DNA from: Cristatella mucedo
Lineage: Eukaryota > Bryozoa > Phylactolaemata > Cristatellidae
Length of the DNA: 64,000 bases
NCBI GenBank assembly: GCA_009760855.2
Contig: WPIO01000066.1
Span: 2,041,001 to 2,105,000, forward strand
Reading direction: 5' to 3'
The position numbers and the translations under genes were made by a program. The first letter of the stretch is position 1. Every line of letters starts with the position of its first letter. The notes under the pieces were generated by a model. The model had not been told where the DNA came from. It saw only the letters and a list, made by a program, of their open reading frames with translations, and did no database searches. Below are positions 1 through 12,281 of the stretch, one piece after another.

Positions 1-123
<123 letters not shown>

Positions 124-309
124 AGTATCGTCTGTTTCGACATCACTGCCATCATCGAGAGCTGAACGGGCATCCTACACGGGCTACCATGTGCCAAAGG
201 CCAATTAGCTCTCCCATATCGGCAGCCTGCTGTGTGTTCCCTACTTCAAGCAAACATGGCACCGACCAGCTAAGGCTTGTAAACAGTTGGATAAGCTAAT
301 CTGCAACTG

Positions 310-492
310 CTGCATATGTCGGCTAACTAGGTAAGGTGATTGCTTTTCACGACCTCGGCCCCGAGGTCGTGGGTTCGAATCCTGTGGTGGGCGATCCTTT
401 ATCGCCACTGCAAGTGGTGGTGATAGTCGTAAAGGCTCTTCTGTCGCTATACAAAAAGAAGCTGTTAAATCAGCTAGCATTTTTTTTTTAAG
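310..492 (+). mobile_element. SINE-2, tRNA-derived SINE
   Basis: This copy has an A-box-like stretch (CTAGGTAAGGTGATTGC), a perfect self-complementary arm CACGACCTCGG/CCGAGGTCGTG separated by two bases, then a canonical B box GGTTCGAATCC, as in RNA polymerase III promoters of tRNA genes. The non-tRNA body continues with CTCTTCTGTCGCTATAC and a T-rich tail. Four related copies lie at 8875, 13931, 32169 (reverse) and 50996 (reverse). The first 15-20 bases are diverged from the better copy at 13931. It is not a functional tRNA gene because the anticodon arm is replaced by the long palindrome. Confidence 0.88.
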
Positions 493-2954
493 TTGGCCTG
501 ATTGGTTGTCCTTCAAAAACTGTAGAGCCCATGTCTTTCCTCTTGGCATTGCCATATCGGCTTGACTAGGCTCTTAAAGGGAGGGGTGGCATAGTCACTG
601 GATAATGACACTTATGGTCTGTTGACAGCAGCAGCAGCCGAGTTACCTGATCGGCAACTAGTGGCCTATGGTAAGCATCTAGTGGGCCCCTGAGCTATGC
701 TGAATGTCAGCACCCGATGACGTGGTGTCTCATTTTTGTTTTTTTTTATTAGTTTTTTTTATTTTTTTTTTAGTTATTTTGTTACAGTTAGTCGGTTAGC
801 AGCACCAGCAGCTTTGTTGATTGCTGCTGAAACCTCCAGCCACCTTTACAATGATCCACTCCTACATCAGTCCTTGTTTACCTGTCTCAGGAAGTCTGCC
901 GCCTACCTTTCAGCATGTCGCCAGCCACTGGTTGGCCCGTGTGCCTCAAGCCGTACGTTACCAGAGGTCACCCAGATCGATGTTATTTGTAGACTTCCGA
1001 AGCCTTCCCCCGGATGGGCCTCTCAAGATGGCTACCATGCCTCCTCCAGTGCCAAAGGTGGATGCTCAGGTTCAGCGAAGGGAAGACTCGTTCCGCAGCG
1101 ATGATGCCGACAAGCAATTTCGAGGTGGGGGAGTACGATTAGGAACAAAGTTATTGAATTGCAAAAACTGCCCCCAAATGCCGCGTAGGCTTTGAGTAGG
1201 TTTCAGAAAACGCTCTAAACGTATGCCCACTTTGTCGCTGAGGCTTTGCATAGTTACAGCTGGAGTACATTGAATTGTATTGAATTGTTGTTGCAATGTC
1301 GAGTGAAACTTGATCACTAGAGCGTTTTCTCATAGCACATAGACATATTGCTGTGGCTGCTTAGGGCTGTGGAAGTTGGGCACTTTTTTCTGCAGCTTCC
1401 TCCTGTTGCATCGCAGGGATTGGGCACACACTAGGACCTGCTAGCTATGGTAGAGGCTACCACTTTTCGTACACATTAGTGCATGCGAGAAAACGGCATG
1501 CAATGGCTAGATGCCGATAGCAGAGTCTCCAGCCTCGAACTCCGTCCGGTGATTCAGCTGCTGAATCACGAGTGACGCGGCGTGCAACAAGTGTGCATGC
1601 CGCGAGCGGCCAGAGCAGAACGAGGCAGCCATCATCGAGTTGCCGCAGAGGCTGCCATCGAGCTGCCTTGCCTGCAGTTGTAGGCGACTCCACCTCCATG
1701 CTTCTCATTGGTTGGACTGTGTGATAGATGGCAGCAGACGGATTACAAATGAACCGAGGGTTGTGCTTGATCTAAACGAGAATAGCCATACTTGCGCCCT
1801 TGGTGGTTAGTGTGCATGCTTGATTCCGGAGTCTGAGACTCCAGACTCGAGACCTAACCGGCCATTACTCAGTGCCGATGCCTCAGTCAGCGAATACAGA
1901 TGGCAACCGAAGGGCTCTGCAATTCTGTTGTTGCCATGTCGATGTGTGGGCATTCTCAAAGCCTTCTCATCTTAGAATTAGGCCCATGGTTTTTTCTCTT
2001 ATTAATTAAAGCAAGCTACCATGCGACTTGTGACTTGAGACTGACTGCACATTAAGTATGGTGAGCCCTAAACTCAATTCGAAGTAAGACTAGGCAGTTT
2101 CATGCAAGGCGCTCAAATTGAGACTGAGCTCTGTTTAGAGCACTTTGCAAGTCAAAGTAATATTAGCTGGTGCAGGATCTTATGTCTGTGCAAAGGCATG
2201 TAGTAAAAGGTCGTTGGTTATGCATGTCAAGATAACTGTATCGATATCCCGGTGCTTTGCAACTCATTACAAGAAAACTGATGGCATGTACAGTCCTTCT
2301 CAACAGTCTTGTTTCCCTGCCACTGACACACGAATTAGTCAAGCAAATCCGGAGATGTAATCACGTTGATCGGATTCAGTAAACCGTGATGGTAGCACTC
2401 AAAGTGCGCTAGCTGTCCCTTGTAGAGTACAGTGTGAGCTATGACTACAAGAAATCGCCTGGCTACCATGTTTTTCGGGAGTTCGAACGTACATTCCGTG
2501 AAGACGAACATGTTCTTAAGCTGTGTTTAGCTCTACATAAGCTCTCTTATGTCTACACAGCTGGTTCCGGGCTGAGTTAGACGGTTTGCCTACCCACCAA
2601 CAGAGGATTGGCTACCCCTACAGGCTCTGACACAAACATAGATAGACAGTGCCCCTAAAGACTTGCCAGGTATAGCTTTTTGACAAGGATTGCCGAACGA
2701 AACTCCAAAAAACCTCAGAGGTGCAACCTGTTAGTTTTTGTTCCATCTCACTGATATTTTTACTTATGCAAGACGTCAAAAATACATTCAGTATATAGCA
2801 CTCCGAAATTGATGGTGCATACTTCCATCTGCTTAAGTCCAAAGCCATCTGTTGACACAAGGTGGGCGTTACCATGGCGACCTGAGACTTCTGAGATCCA
2901 TGTGTTCATTTAAATATCAATCACTTATATGTATACATGCAACATCGCACCTCT
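493..2954. other. No gene recognised
   Basis: The stretch has short open frames on both strands (for example near 736-1195), but none has a recognisable domain, consistent codon use or convincing splice context. T-rich runs lie at 735-775. I see no intact repeat family here apart from the SINE-2 to the left. Confidence 0.5.
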
Positions 2955-2974
2955 CACACACACACAGATGCGCG

Positions 2975-3020
<46 letters not shown>
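2955..3020. repeat. (CA)n microsatellite
   Basis: Interrupted CA repeats from about 2955, becoming a pure array from about 2975 to 3013 and ending in CGCACACA. Open frames across it are artefacts of the repeat. Confidence 0.95.
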
Positions 3021-3396
3021 TATTTGATGGTTAGTGAGAAAATGCTGGATGTGGTTATCGAGAATCGTTGTTAGAGATGGAGATACTGGATGCGTCTATA
3101 AAATATTTCTTTTCAGTGGGCACACAGGGTAATAGAATGAAATCTTTTGAAAGTAAACGTGAGACTGAAGCCAGAAATTGCTGCATATACTATCATAACA
3201 TGGTTGATTCCTACGTTTTTTTACCTAGTCAGCAATCCAATGTTAGCATCAACGAGTTACAAATAATGCTAACTCATGGAGGCCCTGTATTCAAGGTAAA
3301 TTTTGTTGGGTCAGCCTGCCTAAAAAAAAGGTTATATATCTTAGTTACCTTGCTACTCAGGCTGAGAAATGTGTGTGACCTAGCACAGAGTGCCCT
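3021..3396. other. No gene recognised between two dinucleotide arrays
   Basis: An open frame on the plus strand spans most of this interval and runs into the GT array, but it has no recognisable domain and no copies elsewhere in the window. Confidence 0.4.
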
Positions 3397-3414
3397 TTGT
3401 GTGTGTGTGTTTGC

Positions 3415-3459
<45 letters not shown>
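3397..3459. repeat. (GT)n microsatellite
   Basis: GT repeats directly abut the ATTAC-type tail of the reverse-strand LINE-A copy that begins at 3460, so this array may have formed at or next to the insertion site. Confidence 0.95.
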
Positions 3460-3461
<2 letters not shown>

Positions 3462-4330
3462 GTAATGTAATGTATCTCCGTCAGTAACTCCACAAAGTCA
3501 TAAAGACCATGTGGGTGTTACGCAGGAGAGTTTTGTGTAGCGCACTTCCAGCCTAAGTGGCTTTCGGTACGCATTCGGTAGCCAACAGACTTCGTCTCAC
3601 GCAACAAAGAGAAAGTGGGAAGCATATCAGAGTCAGGAGAGCAGTTGAGGTAGTGAGTAGCATAGAATAGCAGTTCAGGACCGCAGAAAAAGATGTGCCA
3701 TATTCGGCAGTTGGAGAGTAGATGTCGTTGCGTAAGAATTGTGGAAGCGAGTTCCACAGTCTAGGACCTGCAGAGCTAAAGCTTCTGTCCCCAACTGTCT
3801 TTAAGTGGAGGAATGGCACAGCTAATTTATTGCCCACACAGGACCTGAGGGCGCGAACAGGCTGAAACTGATGCAGCAGTTCAGCTAGGTACGAAGGAGC
3901 CAAGCCGTGGCGGGCCTTGTGGGTCAGCATAAGAACTTTGCTCTGTATCCTTTGCTCAACCGGCAACCATCCTAGCTCTTTCAGCAAAGGTGACACGTGC
4001 TCAAACCGCTGGGACTTGAAGACCAGCCTTGCAGCCATATTCATAGTCAGCTGTAGTGGCATAATAGCTTTCTTTGGTAGCCCTGCCAAAAGGGAATTAC
4101 AATAATCAAGCCGAGACAGAACTAAAGAGCTAGCTAAATTTTTTACAAGCCACTGTGGGAGACAGCTTCTAATCTTGGATAGGGATCGGATGTGATGGCT
4201 AGCTGTAGAGGCAGTCTTCTGAATGAAGCTTTTGAAATTGAGGCAGCTGTCGAACACGACACCTAGATTTCGAGCACGTGGTGAAGGTCGCACAATAGCA
4301 TCACCTATTAGAATAGCAAAGCCTTCTAAT
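3460..4330 (-). mobile_element. LINE-A, 5'-truncated 3' end (CR1/L2 group)
   Basis: Read on the minus strand this is the end of a non-LTR retrotransposon ORF2: the thumb/C-terminal region after the reverse-transcriptase palm, with ARNLGVVFDSCLNFKSF, SRLDYCNSLLAGLPKKA, GWLPVEQRIQSKVL and GPRLWNSLPQFLRN. The catalytic YADD region is absent because the copy is 5' truncated at about 4330, inside a GT-rich repeat. The 3' end is at 3460, with GTAATGTAATGTAATG on the plus strand, i.e. an ACATT-type tail after the UTR (CTTTATGACTTTGTGGAGTT on the minus strand). The frame is open almost to the end but shifts compared with the copy at 39282, so the last residues differ. It cannot move by itself. Confidence 0.93.
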
Positions 4331-4412
4331 CCAGCCACACGCTTAAAGTGTGTGTGTTTCTGTCTGTGTGTATGTCTGTGTGTGTGTTGTCTGTGTGTGT
4401 GTACTGTGTCAG
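4331..4412. repeat. GT-rich imperfect microsatellite
   Basis: GTGTGT interspersed with CT at the 5' truncation point of the LINE-A copy. Together with 3397-3459, GT arrays flank both ends of this insertion. Confidence 0.85.
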
Positions 4413-5454
4413 GCCAAATAATGCACCCATCCTTGGTATAAAGATATATCCTCAACAGTTTTGCATACAATATTTTTTCAGTAACCATCAAGGGCTAGGA
4501 TCAGGCTATTTTAAGCTTATCCAGCAGGAGACTTACTTGGTTTGACAACAAAGTAAGAAATACTCTCATGGTACATAGGCAAAACTACCAAGCACCATTT
4601 TATGATGTATAATGACTTAAAAATTTCTTTTGAGCAATTTTTATGGTCTTTAGTCTCTTGGTTAGCCGATTGTTCATGCTCAACTGAACTACCTACTCAT
4701 TCTCTTAGTGGAAACTTTGTAATGCATTTTCAGATCACCGTGCTGTGGGCATATGAATTATTTTCCAAGACTTCTCAAGAAGTTTTACTTGATCTCACAG
4801 CTCATTTGGTTTATCAGGAAACATTTTATCTTCCTTTGTGTCTCTTACTGCATTATTGAATTAATTCATGGTCTCGAACTAGATCTAATGTAGTCTGTGC
4901 ATGTGCAAGGCAGATGCCTTACACCTTCATCATTTGTGAATAGGTAACTGAAACAGTCGACGTGAAGTACTTTTTGCAGATAAAGAGAAAGTTAGACGTT
5001 AGGCATATCCGAAACTCACACACTGTCATTTTGTGACAGAGCTTGCAAAAATGGTCCCACGAAAACCGCAATTTACTCCGAACCCATTTTAAACTGTCAC
5101 ACAAACAATTTGCCTGATTTCACACCTACTAGGCTAACGAAAATGGAAGCATGCGCATTATGCTAAATGCATGACTTTATCATATCGATCATACCGTTTG
5201 GTAATAATGTTTAGAATTTACTCTATTATCGCATTATCTTAACGTGTGAGATTTTTGTTGGTCCAAAGGGTTCTCAGATTTCATGGTTCCAGACTGTACA
5301 TAAACAGGCTGCATATGATACATGCATAATTGTGTGTGCCCGCCTGTGTATGTGTGGGAGCATGTCTGTATGTGTGCGCGCACGTCTGTGTGTGCTTGCT
5401 TGTGTGTAAAAATATTCCATATATTTGCAAAACCTGATGCTCACCAGAAAGACT
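4413..5454. other. No gene recognised
   Basis: AT-rich DNA with short frames only. A short GT/CG-rich patch lies at 5330-5405. No domain, splice structure or repeat family was seen. Confidence 0.45.
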
Positions 5455-5542
5455 GCTGTAGCAAATGTAAAGCACCTAGAAAGAGATTGAGTTCTCTGAG
5501 GGCGTGTTGTCAAGTTCATTATTATTATTATTATTATTATTA
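5455..5542 (+). mobile_element. LINE-B-type 3' tail fragment
   Basis: Only the last part of the LINE-B 3' UTR is present: GCAAATGTAAAGCACCTAG, AGAGATTGAGTTCTCTGAGG and then an ATT repeat. The same terminal block ends every 3'-complete LINE-B copy in the window. It could be a very short LINE-B insertion or the tail of a SINE that uses the same end. Confidence 0.82.
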
Positions 5543-5639
5543 GGGCATCAGAAGTTGTCTACTAATTATGAATATGCTGAGTTATATCGGAGTTACGTCG
5601 GATATGAGTTGTGTCAAAGCAGTGAGTGCAGGCACTCAA

Positions 5640-5720
5640 GGCAGCAGCAGCATTGCAGCAGCAGCAGAAGCAGCATTGCAGCAGCAGCAGAAGCAGCATT
5701 GCAGCAGCAGCAGTAGCAGC
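5640..5720. repeat. CAG/GCA-rich minisatellite
   Basis: Repeats of roughly 24 bases built from GCAGCAGCAG blocks separated by GCATT and GAAG interruptions. It would read as Ala-, Ser- or Gln-rich tracts in different frames, but no gene is recognised around it. Confidence 0.9.
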
Positions 5721-8700
5721 AAGCTGCCACCACTGCTGCTCCTATTGGGGCTGATGAATTGAATGAAGATGAATGAATGAAATGAAGATGAAATGGAAAA
5801 ATTGTCAGCCTGGCTAGCATTACTGCCTACATGGCAGCGATCAGATGAACAACTACCTGCGCCTTGCTGCATTAGTCTCTCGCCTTGTTGCACGTCGCGC
5901 TTGCTTGCTGTTGGCACATGCCGTGCATCGGGATGAGCACATGCCAGCCATGCATTGAGCACTACATTCACCCATCGTACTTGCTGATACCAACTGCGTG
6001 GGCACTGGGAGGTTTCTTGGTGATTGCCTGCATCACTGGCCAAGCTGTCGGCCTAAGCAGCGACTATGAAAGACTGCTGACAGTTGCTGTTGCTAACAGT
6101 CGCTCTCTACTTTTCAGCCACCGTCTCACAGTGTGACAGGATTGGGCTTGAAGCTGGGAAGTTGCTGCAGAGTGTCAATGCCAAGTTGCACCACCTGCAT
6201 ATTACATGATCACGTGACATCGATGGAAGTGTACACAAGTCGTGCACGACTGGATGCTAGTGCACTTGCTGCTTGTCAGCCTTCGGCTTCAGCAGCAGCA
6301 ATCGGTACCATGCTCATGTTTTGAGCAGCGGAATGCAGAATTACGCAAAAACACAACATGCCCCCAGGTGCTATCGAGTAAAAGCACTATGTTCGGACTG
6401 GACTCTTCACTAGCTATACTGCTCCTGATTTTGCTATTCAGCTGCTGATGGCAGCAGTTGCTGCAACTTGCTTTTTGATGTAATACTCCCAAGTTGTTGT
6501 TGAACGTCATGCAAATAGCTGCTTTTCAGAGGCATCACGTACCCACATAATGCAGCTGGTCTTGGTACAACATGAGGCTGCACATGCCTTGATAATTTAA
6601 ATTTTGTGACGACTGGAAAAAGATGACGGTTCGAACTTATAAGTGCTGGGAAACTTGGTGGCCAGTTTTTAAGGTAACTCATTCCACTTGAACAGGCGTT
6701 GAAAGTACATCGGTTGCCATTTGTAAAAGCAAAAAGTAAGCCCACTTCCAGCCATTGCAGCTTACCTTCGACCAGTAAATCAAGTCACTGCAAGTCAGTA
6801 GCTCTCACTAAGGGATTGAATCTATTACTGCTAGGTCATTCGGATGTCAGCAGTATCAACCACATGCACTCCAAAAGCCGTGTAGGATGTGAGTGGGCTG
6901 CAGTGGGCTAAGTAGCTTAACACCCGATTAATCTTCATTGATTTATGAAATTGCAGACTGGCGAACATTGCATTACATTCGGAATGCAGAGTAGGATTCT
7001 GTGCTTGATGTTTATGATCTCTCCCCTCGACGAGGATCGTACCTCCGTATTCAAGCAGTGGAGCAACGACATGCTGACAGCATAGTAAACCCAACCACCG
7101 GTTGGCTTGTTTTTCCAGATAGGATACTGCCAGGACTTTTTGGCACTATGTCTAAACATTGAAATTGAGCTGCAACGCACAAAGTCGATGCCTCCACGAA
7201 GGAGTCCTTGCAGAATGCAAGTTTGTCCCTCTAAAACCGGAATAGTTAAAACCGGTGTAGCTGTAACTCGTGATTCTATTTTAAATGAGTACATCAAAAG
7301 CCATTTCAAATCTTAAAACGCTCTGGAATCACTAGGACCTCCTTGGTAAGGTATACTAGATGGAGGCCTCTTAATATCAGAAAATAAATGAACAAACGAT
7401 TGTTGAACGCCACAGCTGAAGTGGCTGCTCTCGGTATATTTGATGCCGAAAGCTATCGCAAGGACTAGCTGGGCTGTATTGCTTCTTTATACCCGTCAGA
7501 TTATCCGATTTGAAGTAATCAGGACTTCTGTTGGCTTGACGTATGCTAGTAAATTTAGCTTCTGCGCCATATCTGTCTGAATATGCCAAAACTATCTAAC
7601 AGCTATTTGGATTGGATAGTCATTCAGGGATCAGCAGACGCTCACATTACCTTGTCAGTGTGAAATAATGTCGGTATGTTCAAGTGAACTTGGGTGTGGC
7701 AGTTGCCACACCCCTGCTGTCATGAGTGCCTATTAGAGATTTTTAATGTGAGTTTTAATGGTTGACTCTTTGAATTAGAGCAACAGGTCAAGTTTATGTC
7801 ATTCTATGGCACATGATTCAAAAACTGGTGCACGATTGTTAGCAGACGACTTGTCTATACTTGCAGGCGGAAAAGAAAATTACTGCAGTGCAATTGGCAA
7901 AGTCGATTGCTCAATTAAAAAGCACTAGGTAGGCTGTCTATCTATTGTAGCAAGAGCAAAAGGAATCTCTTTATTAGAGATTCGTTGACCCCAAACTTTC
8001 CTACAGGTAGCAGTTAGTATTCATTCGCAATTCAATGCAGGTGCAATGTATTTGCTGGTTTACAGCAATGAGACGATCCTAATTAAGTCCGCTCTCATTG
8101 TATGGACAATTTGCTCAGCATATCCAAAGTACGCAGTCGATTTGCCAACTACCAATCTTGGCAGTCCCTGGTCAGCTTGTCGTCAGGCCGTGCAGTGAGA
8201 CCGAGCGACGAGTGTCATGACTCCACCCCCGTGACTGTATTTTGTTCACAGAAGCTCGCAGGTCAAGCATATTCCATTGCAATCTGGACGGCCGCCGGCA
8301 CAGAGGGATTCACCGTGTTGTCCATTGATTCATCCGAGGAGGACCGCAGCTGTGCACCGGCAACCCTGATGGTGAATCCACCGTCAGTTCATCAGTGGGT
8401 TACAGGCCCGTGTCCATGCCACATAAGAGGCAGACCTCTCGATGATGCTCCCAACTGCTGTTCACCAGTGGTTTAGCCCAGGAACTGTGCCGGCCTGCAT
8501 ATAATCGAACTATGCCCCTTCATCGGATACTCGATAAGGGGTCCCTTTTATTTTATGCACCCATTGTTTTGAACTGCTGAGACTCTATACTGCCCGATGC
8601 ACTCGGCTGCAGTTTGCCGTATGCCGTGACCTCTAAGAGGCCGCTACAGAGGCACCGACGTGAGGAATCGAGAGCCGCTTCCTGAGCAGGTGAACCGTCG

Positions 8701-8874
8701 TCCGAACCCTAAACTAGTCTGCCGGTCAGGATGACGGTCAGGATGATGGAAGGCTCCAGTCTGCATTCTCTCATGATAATAATCAAATGCTTGCGGTCGG
8801 CCACTGGAGCGCTCAGGACGTGGTGTTTCGAAAATTGCCTCAATCTAAGAAACATGCTTCTGGTCAGGCGAGCC
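5721..8874. other. No gene recognised; one 124-codon open frame of unknown status
   Basis: The stretch holds no repeat family I can match. A plus-strand frame at 8102-8476 begins with a true ATG (MDNLLSIS...) and is somewhat G+C richer than its surroundings. It has no recognisable domain, no second copy in the window, and no clear promoter or splice sites. It could be an exon, a transposon relic or chance. Confidence 0.35.
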
Positions 8875-9015
8875 GTGTTGGCGCACTCAGTAATGCGGTC
8901 GCTCTTCATGACCTCTATCTCGAGGTCACGGATTCAAATCCTGTGGTGGGAGATACTTTATTGCTACTTCCAGAGGTGGCTGTAGCCTTTAGGGGTCTTC
9001 TGCCGCCGCTATAAG
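8875..9015 (+). mobile_element. SINE-2, 3'-truncated by an LTR
   Basis: This SINE-2 copy has the tRNA-like head, the palindromic arm (TGACCTC ... GAGGTCA) and a slightly decayed B box (GATTCAAATCCTG). It stops at CCGCTATAAG, where the family normally continues with CAAAAAGAGGCTG, and the next base starts the reverse LTR (TGTAACC). The LTR element apparently inserted into or recombined with the SINE. One stem base has changed from C-G to T-A relative to the copy at 310, keeping that pair. Confidence 0.85.
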
Positions 9016-9168
9016 TGTAACCGAGCAGAAGGTCGTCCCTCGGCTCTCTACCGGTGGACGGTGTAGTGCAGAGCTGCAGTGCGGTTAAAACACAAGTGGC
9101 CACAACTGTGTGCCGAAAGCAACAATTTATTGTGGACCTGTTAGTAGTGGTTACGCGCCGGCGCAAGC
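9016..9168 (-). mobile_element. LTR (reverse), 3' part, left of nested LINE-B
   Basis: This matches the reverse complement of 12072-12224, the end of the forward LTR: it starts TGTAACC (complement of the GGTTACA end) and includes the AATAAATTGTTGCTTTCGGC segment that probably holds the poly(A) signal. It breaks off after GCGCAAGC, where a LINE-B copy begins, and resumes at 10669. Confidence 0.88.
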
Positions 9169-10668
9169 GTTTTATGCTAGTAAGTTCCAGTCTGGCTTTA
9201 GAGCTAATCACTCCACAGAGTCAGCATTGCTTCGGGTATACAACGACCTACTTAGGAATGCAGACATGGGTAGAGTGTCTCTTCTTGTTTTGCTCGATCT
9301 TTCGGCAGCTTTTGATACCATCGATCACAAAGTACTTCTAGAGCGCCTCTCATCTCGCCTGGGCATCACTGGCACTACTCTGCAGTGGTTCAGGTCCTAT
9401 CTCAGTGGGAGACTCCAGAGTGTTGACGTGAATGGACAAAGATCATCTGAAGTACATCTAAAATATGGAGTACCTCAGGGCTCTGTGCTAGGTCCGGTCC
9501 TTTTCACCGTTTATACTCTCCCTCTCGCTGATGTGATTGCCAAGCACAATCTAGGCTTTCACTTCTATGCGGATGACACTCAGTTGTACCTTTGCTTTGA
9601 TCCCTCCCAGCCTTCGAGCACCTCAAATTCTCTCAACTCACTTGCTGCATGCATTGATGACATCCGATCATGGATGGCAGCAAATTTTCTAAAACTAAAC
9701 GATGATAAAACTAACTTACTAGTTATGGGCAAACCTAGTGTTATTCAGAAATTGGAAAGGCTGACTTTCAAAATTGGCTCTGCCAGCATATCTCCAGTTG
9801 CATCAGCTCGAAATCTAGGTGTCATATTCCAAAGCGACCTCTCGTTAGACGACCACATCAGCTCCACAGTCAAATCAGCCTATTTTCAGCTTCATAACAT
9901 TGCTAAAATTAGGGCTTGTTTAGATAAGGATACCACGTCCAAGTTGGTCCATGCATTCGTGACATCTCGTCTCGACTTCTGCAACTCACTGCTTACTGGC
10001 CTACCAGCATGTGCGATCAGGCGATTGCAGCTGGTGCAAAACTCTGCAGCTAGGCTTGTCTGTCGTGAGCGTCGCAGTTGCCACATTACTCCACTTCTCG
10101 CCGACCTGCACTGGTTACCAGTCAAGCAACGGATTGACTTCAAGGTTTTGTCGCTCACTTTTAGGTCTCTTCATTCTATGGCTCCAGCCTATCTTTCAGA
10201 TACACTACCCCATCAGGCAAAGCATCGTACCACTCGCTTTCGGAATCCAACAGTCTAGAAATACCTCGTACAAACCTTAAATCCTTTGGAGACCGTGCAT
10301 TTAGCTCGTATGCTCCCACAGCCTGGAACTCCCTCCCGACCTGCATCAGAACATCCCCTGACCTGACCACATTTAAAAGAAACTTAAAAACATACCTATT
10401 TAGGACAGCATTTAGTGGGTCCTTGTGATTCGTCCTCGATGTGCTTATGCGTGCTGACACTGCTCATGCTGCCACTAACCACATTTGCATGCTGACCCAG
10501 TGCATGTAACCCCTAACCATGTTATTCATTTTGTTTGTTTTTCAAGCATGATTTTACTTACTATTCTATTGCGTATCACTTTGCAGCAAATGTAAAGCGC
10601 CTAGAAAGAGATTAAGTTCTCTGAGGGCGCTTTATCAAGTGCAATATTATTATTATTATTATTATTAT
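9169..10668 (+). mobile_element. LINE-B copy nested in the reverse LTR
   Basis: This is a 5'-truncated CR1/L2-group retrotransposon starting inside the reverse-transcriptase domain at SKFQSGFRANHSTESALL. Visible in order are LDLSAAFDTIDH (motif A with its catalytic Asp), [13 protein letters not shown] (motif B), FYADDTQLYLCF (motif C, YADD intact), FLKLNDDKTNLLV, then the C-terminal region RLDFCNSLLTGLPACAI and LHWLPVKQRIDFKVL. A one-base loss near 10246 shifts the frame after HRTTRF, so the C-terminus seen in the 28-kb copy is lost. The 3' UTR ends with TGTAAAGCGCCTAGAAAGAG and a TTA repeat. Seven bases of LTR target sequence are missing at the junction, so target-site duplication is not evident. 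Confidence 0.95.
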
Positions 10669-11184
<516 letters not shown>

Positions 11185-11365
11185 CACTGGGGCAGCTCCC
11201 AGGTCTCAGCCGCGATATTAGCCCTTGCCTTAGTGGGTCTGACTAGGGCACCTAGAGCAACCGTAGCTGGCGGACTAGCCAAGGAGAATTGGGCAGGGGG
11301 ACGCATTAGCTAACCGGGAGCGGAGCGAGGCTTCAGTTTGACAGCGAGATCCGCTCAGGTCGCCG
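11185..11365. other. Unassigned GC-rich segment between inverted LTRs
   Basis: This piece lies between the point where the LTRs stop matching and the SINE-1. It may be remaining LTR U3 sequence of the reverse element, but nothing in the window confirms it. Confidence 0.4.
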
Positions 11366-11519
11366 AGCTGGTTTGGTCTAGCGGTTAAGGTGCTCGCCAC
11401 AACTAAAGTCTGGCTGAGGTCGTGGGCTCGAGCCCCGAGGCATATGTGAAGCGCCTGAATAGAGATTAAGTTCTCCTGAGTCGCTATATAAATGAACTAT
11501 ATATATATATTATATATAG
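11366..11519 (+). mobile_element. SINE-1, tRNA-derived SINE with LINE-B-like tail
   Basis: It begins AGCTGGTTTGGTCTAGCGG (A box: TGGTCTAGCGG) and has a B box GGGCTCGAGCCCC, the internal RNA polymerase III promoter of a tRNA-like head. The tail GTGAAGCGCCTGAATAGAG, then ATTAAGTTCTCCTGAG and TCGCTATATAAATGAA, resembles the LINE-B 3' end block (AAAGCGCCTAGAAAGAG, ATTAAGTTCTCTGAG, GCGCTTTATCAAG). A second copy is reversed at 41419-41554. The simple-sequence end is AT dinucleotides. Confidence 0.9.
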
Positions 11520-11581
11520 CTTAGAATTGAGCTTGATTAGACAAAGAGCGAAAGGACGGCAAGATGGTGGAGCCATCTAAT

Positions 11582-11665
11582 AAATTACAGGCAGACGCGA
11601 ATAGGCCGAGGACGGACACCGAGAGCTAGGGTCCGACAAAAATGGCAGCTACGCTCAAGAGGGCG

Positions 11666-11700
<35 letters not shown>

Positions 11701-12224
11701 CATAGACGAGAGGACGGACACAGCTCAGGGCTGCAGCTTCGGTAGTCGATGAGAGACTACGCCTCGAGAGCACGAGAGTCGAACTTACAGCGACGAACAG
11801 CTAAGTGCAACTTAGACTGCGCAGTTGTGTTCTGCCGGCTACTCAGCCAGCTGCTCATATCTTGAGGTGCTGTAACGGTCCGCCTTCGGGGACGATACCA
11901 TTGCTAGCGACGCTGGCGTGTGATGGCTTATTGTTGTCGGGCTTCGGGAGTTCTCACGCAGTTAACTCCGTCGGCTCGGTGCGCGCCGCATAAACGCATA
12001 GGGTAGTTTATTATAATCGGGCTTCGGGAGTTCACGCAGTTAACTCCGGTCCGGTTCGCGCCGCGTAAGGTGCTTGCGCCGGCGCGTAACCGCTACTAAC
12101 AGGTCCACAATAAATTGTTGCTTTCGGCACCCAGTTGTGGCCGCCCGTGTTTTAACCGTGCTGCAGCGCTGCACTACACCGTCCACCGGTAGAGAGCCGG
12201 GGGACGACCTTGTGCGCGGTTACA
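11582..12224 (+). mobile_element. LTR (forward) of a Ty3/gypsy-like element
   Basis: The right end is GGTTACA, immediately followed by a primer-binding-like sequence and a gag-like frame, which identifies this as a 5' LTR. It contains a GA microsatellite (11665-11700), two internal repeats (about 11925-11990 and 12010-12063), and AATAAA at 12109, likely the poly(A) signal. The left boundary is placed where identity with the reverse LTR begins (AAATTACAGG). No clear TG terminus is visible there, so the LTR may start further left or be truncated. Confidence 0.85.
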
Positions 12225-12240
12225 TTTGGTGACCATGCCT
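12225..12240 (+). promoter_or_regulatory. Putative tRNA primer-binding site
   Basis: TTTGGTGACCATGCCT directly follows the CA end of the LTR, the position and style (TGGTGACC...) expected for a minus-strand primer-binding site. The matching tRNA was not identified. Confidence 0.55.
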
Positions 12241-12281
12241 TTGATTCGAAACACTAGCAACCTTCTTGGCTGGACGAGGGG

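Noticed and set aside
310-492. tRNA gene
   Set aside because: The B box is perfect, but the anticodon arm is replaced by a long palindrome and there are five similar copies with a common non-tRNA body, so it is a SINE.
5640-5720. Polyglutamine/polyalanine-coding gene
   Set aside because: The CAG array is open in several frames simply because it is a repeat. No flanking coding sequence or splice structure.
8102-8476. Protein-coding gene with ATG start, 124 codons
   Set aside because: No domain, no splice or promoter support, no homologue in the window. Kept only as an unassigned note.
9110-9168. N-terminal extension of the LINE-B reverse-transcriptase frame at 9110
   Set aside because: Those codons lie in the reverse LTR, which is continuous with 10669; the LINE begins at 9169.
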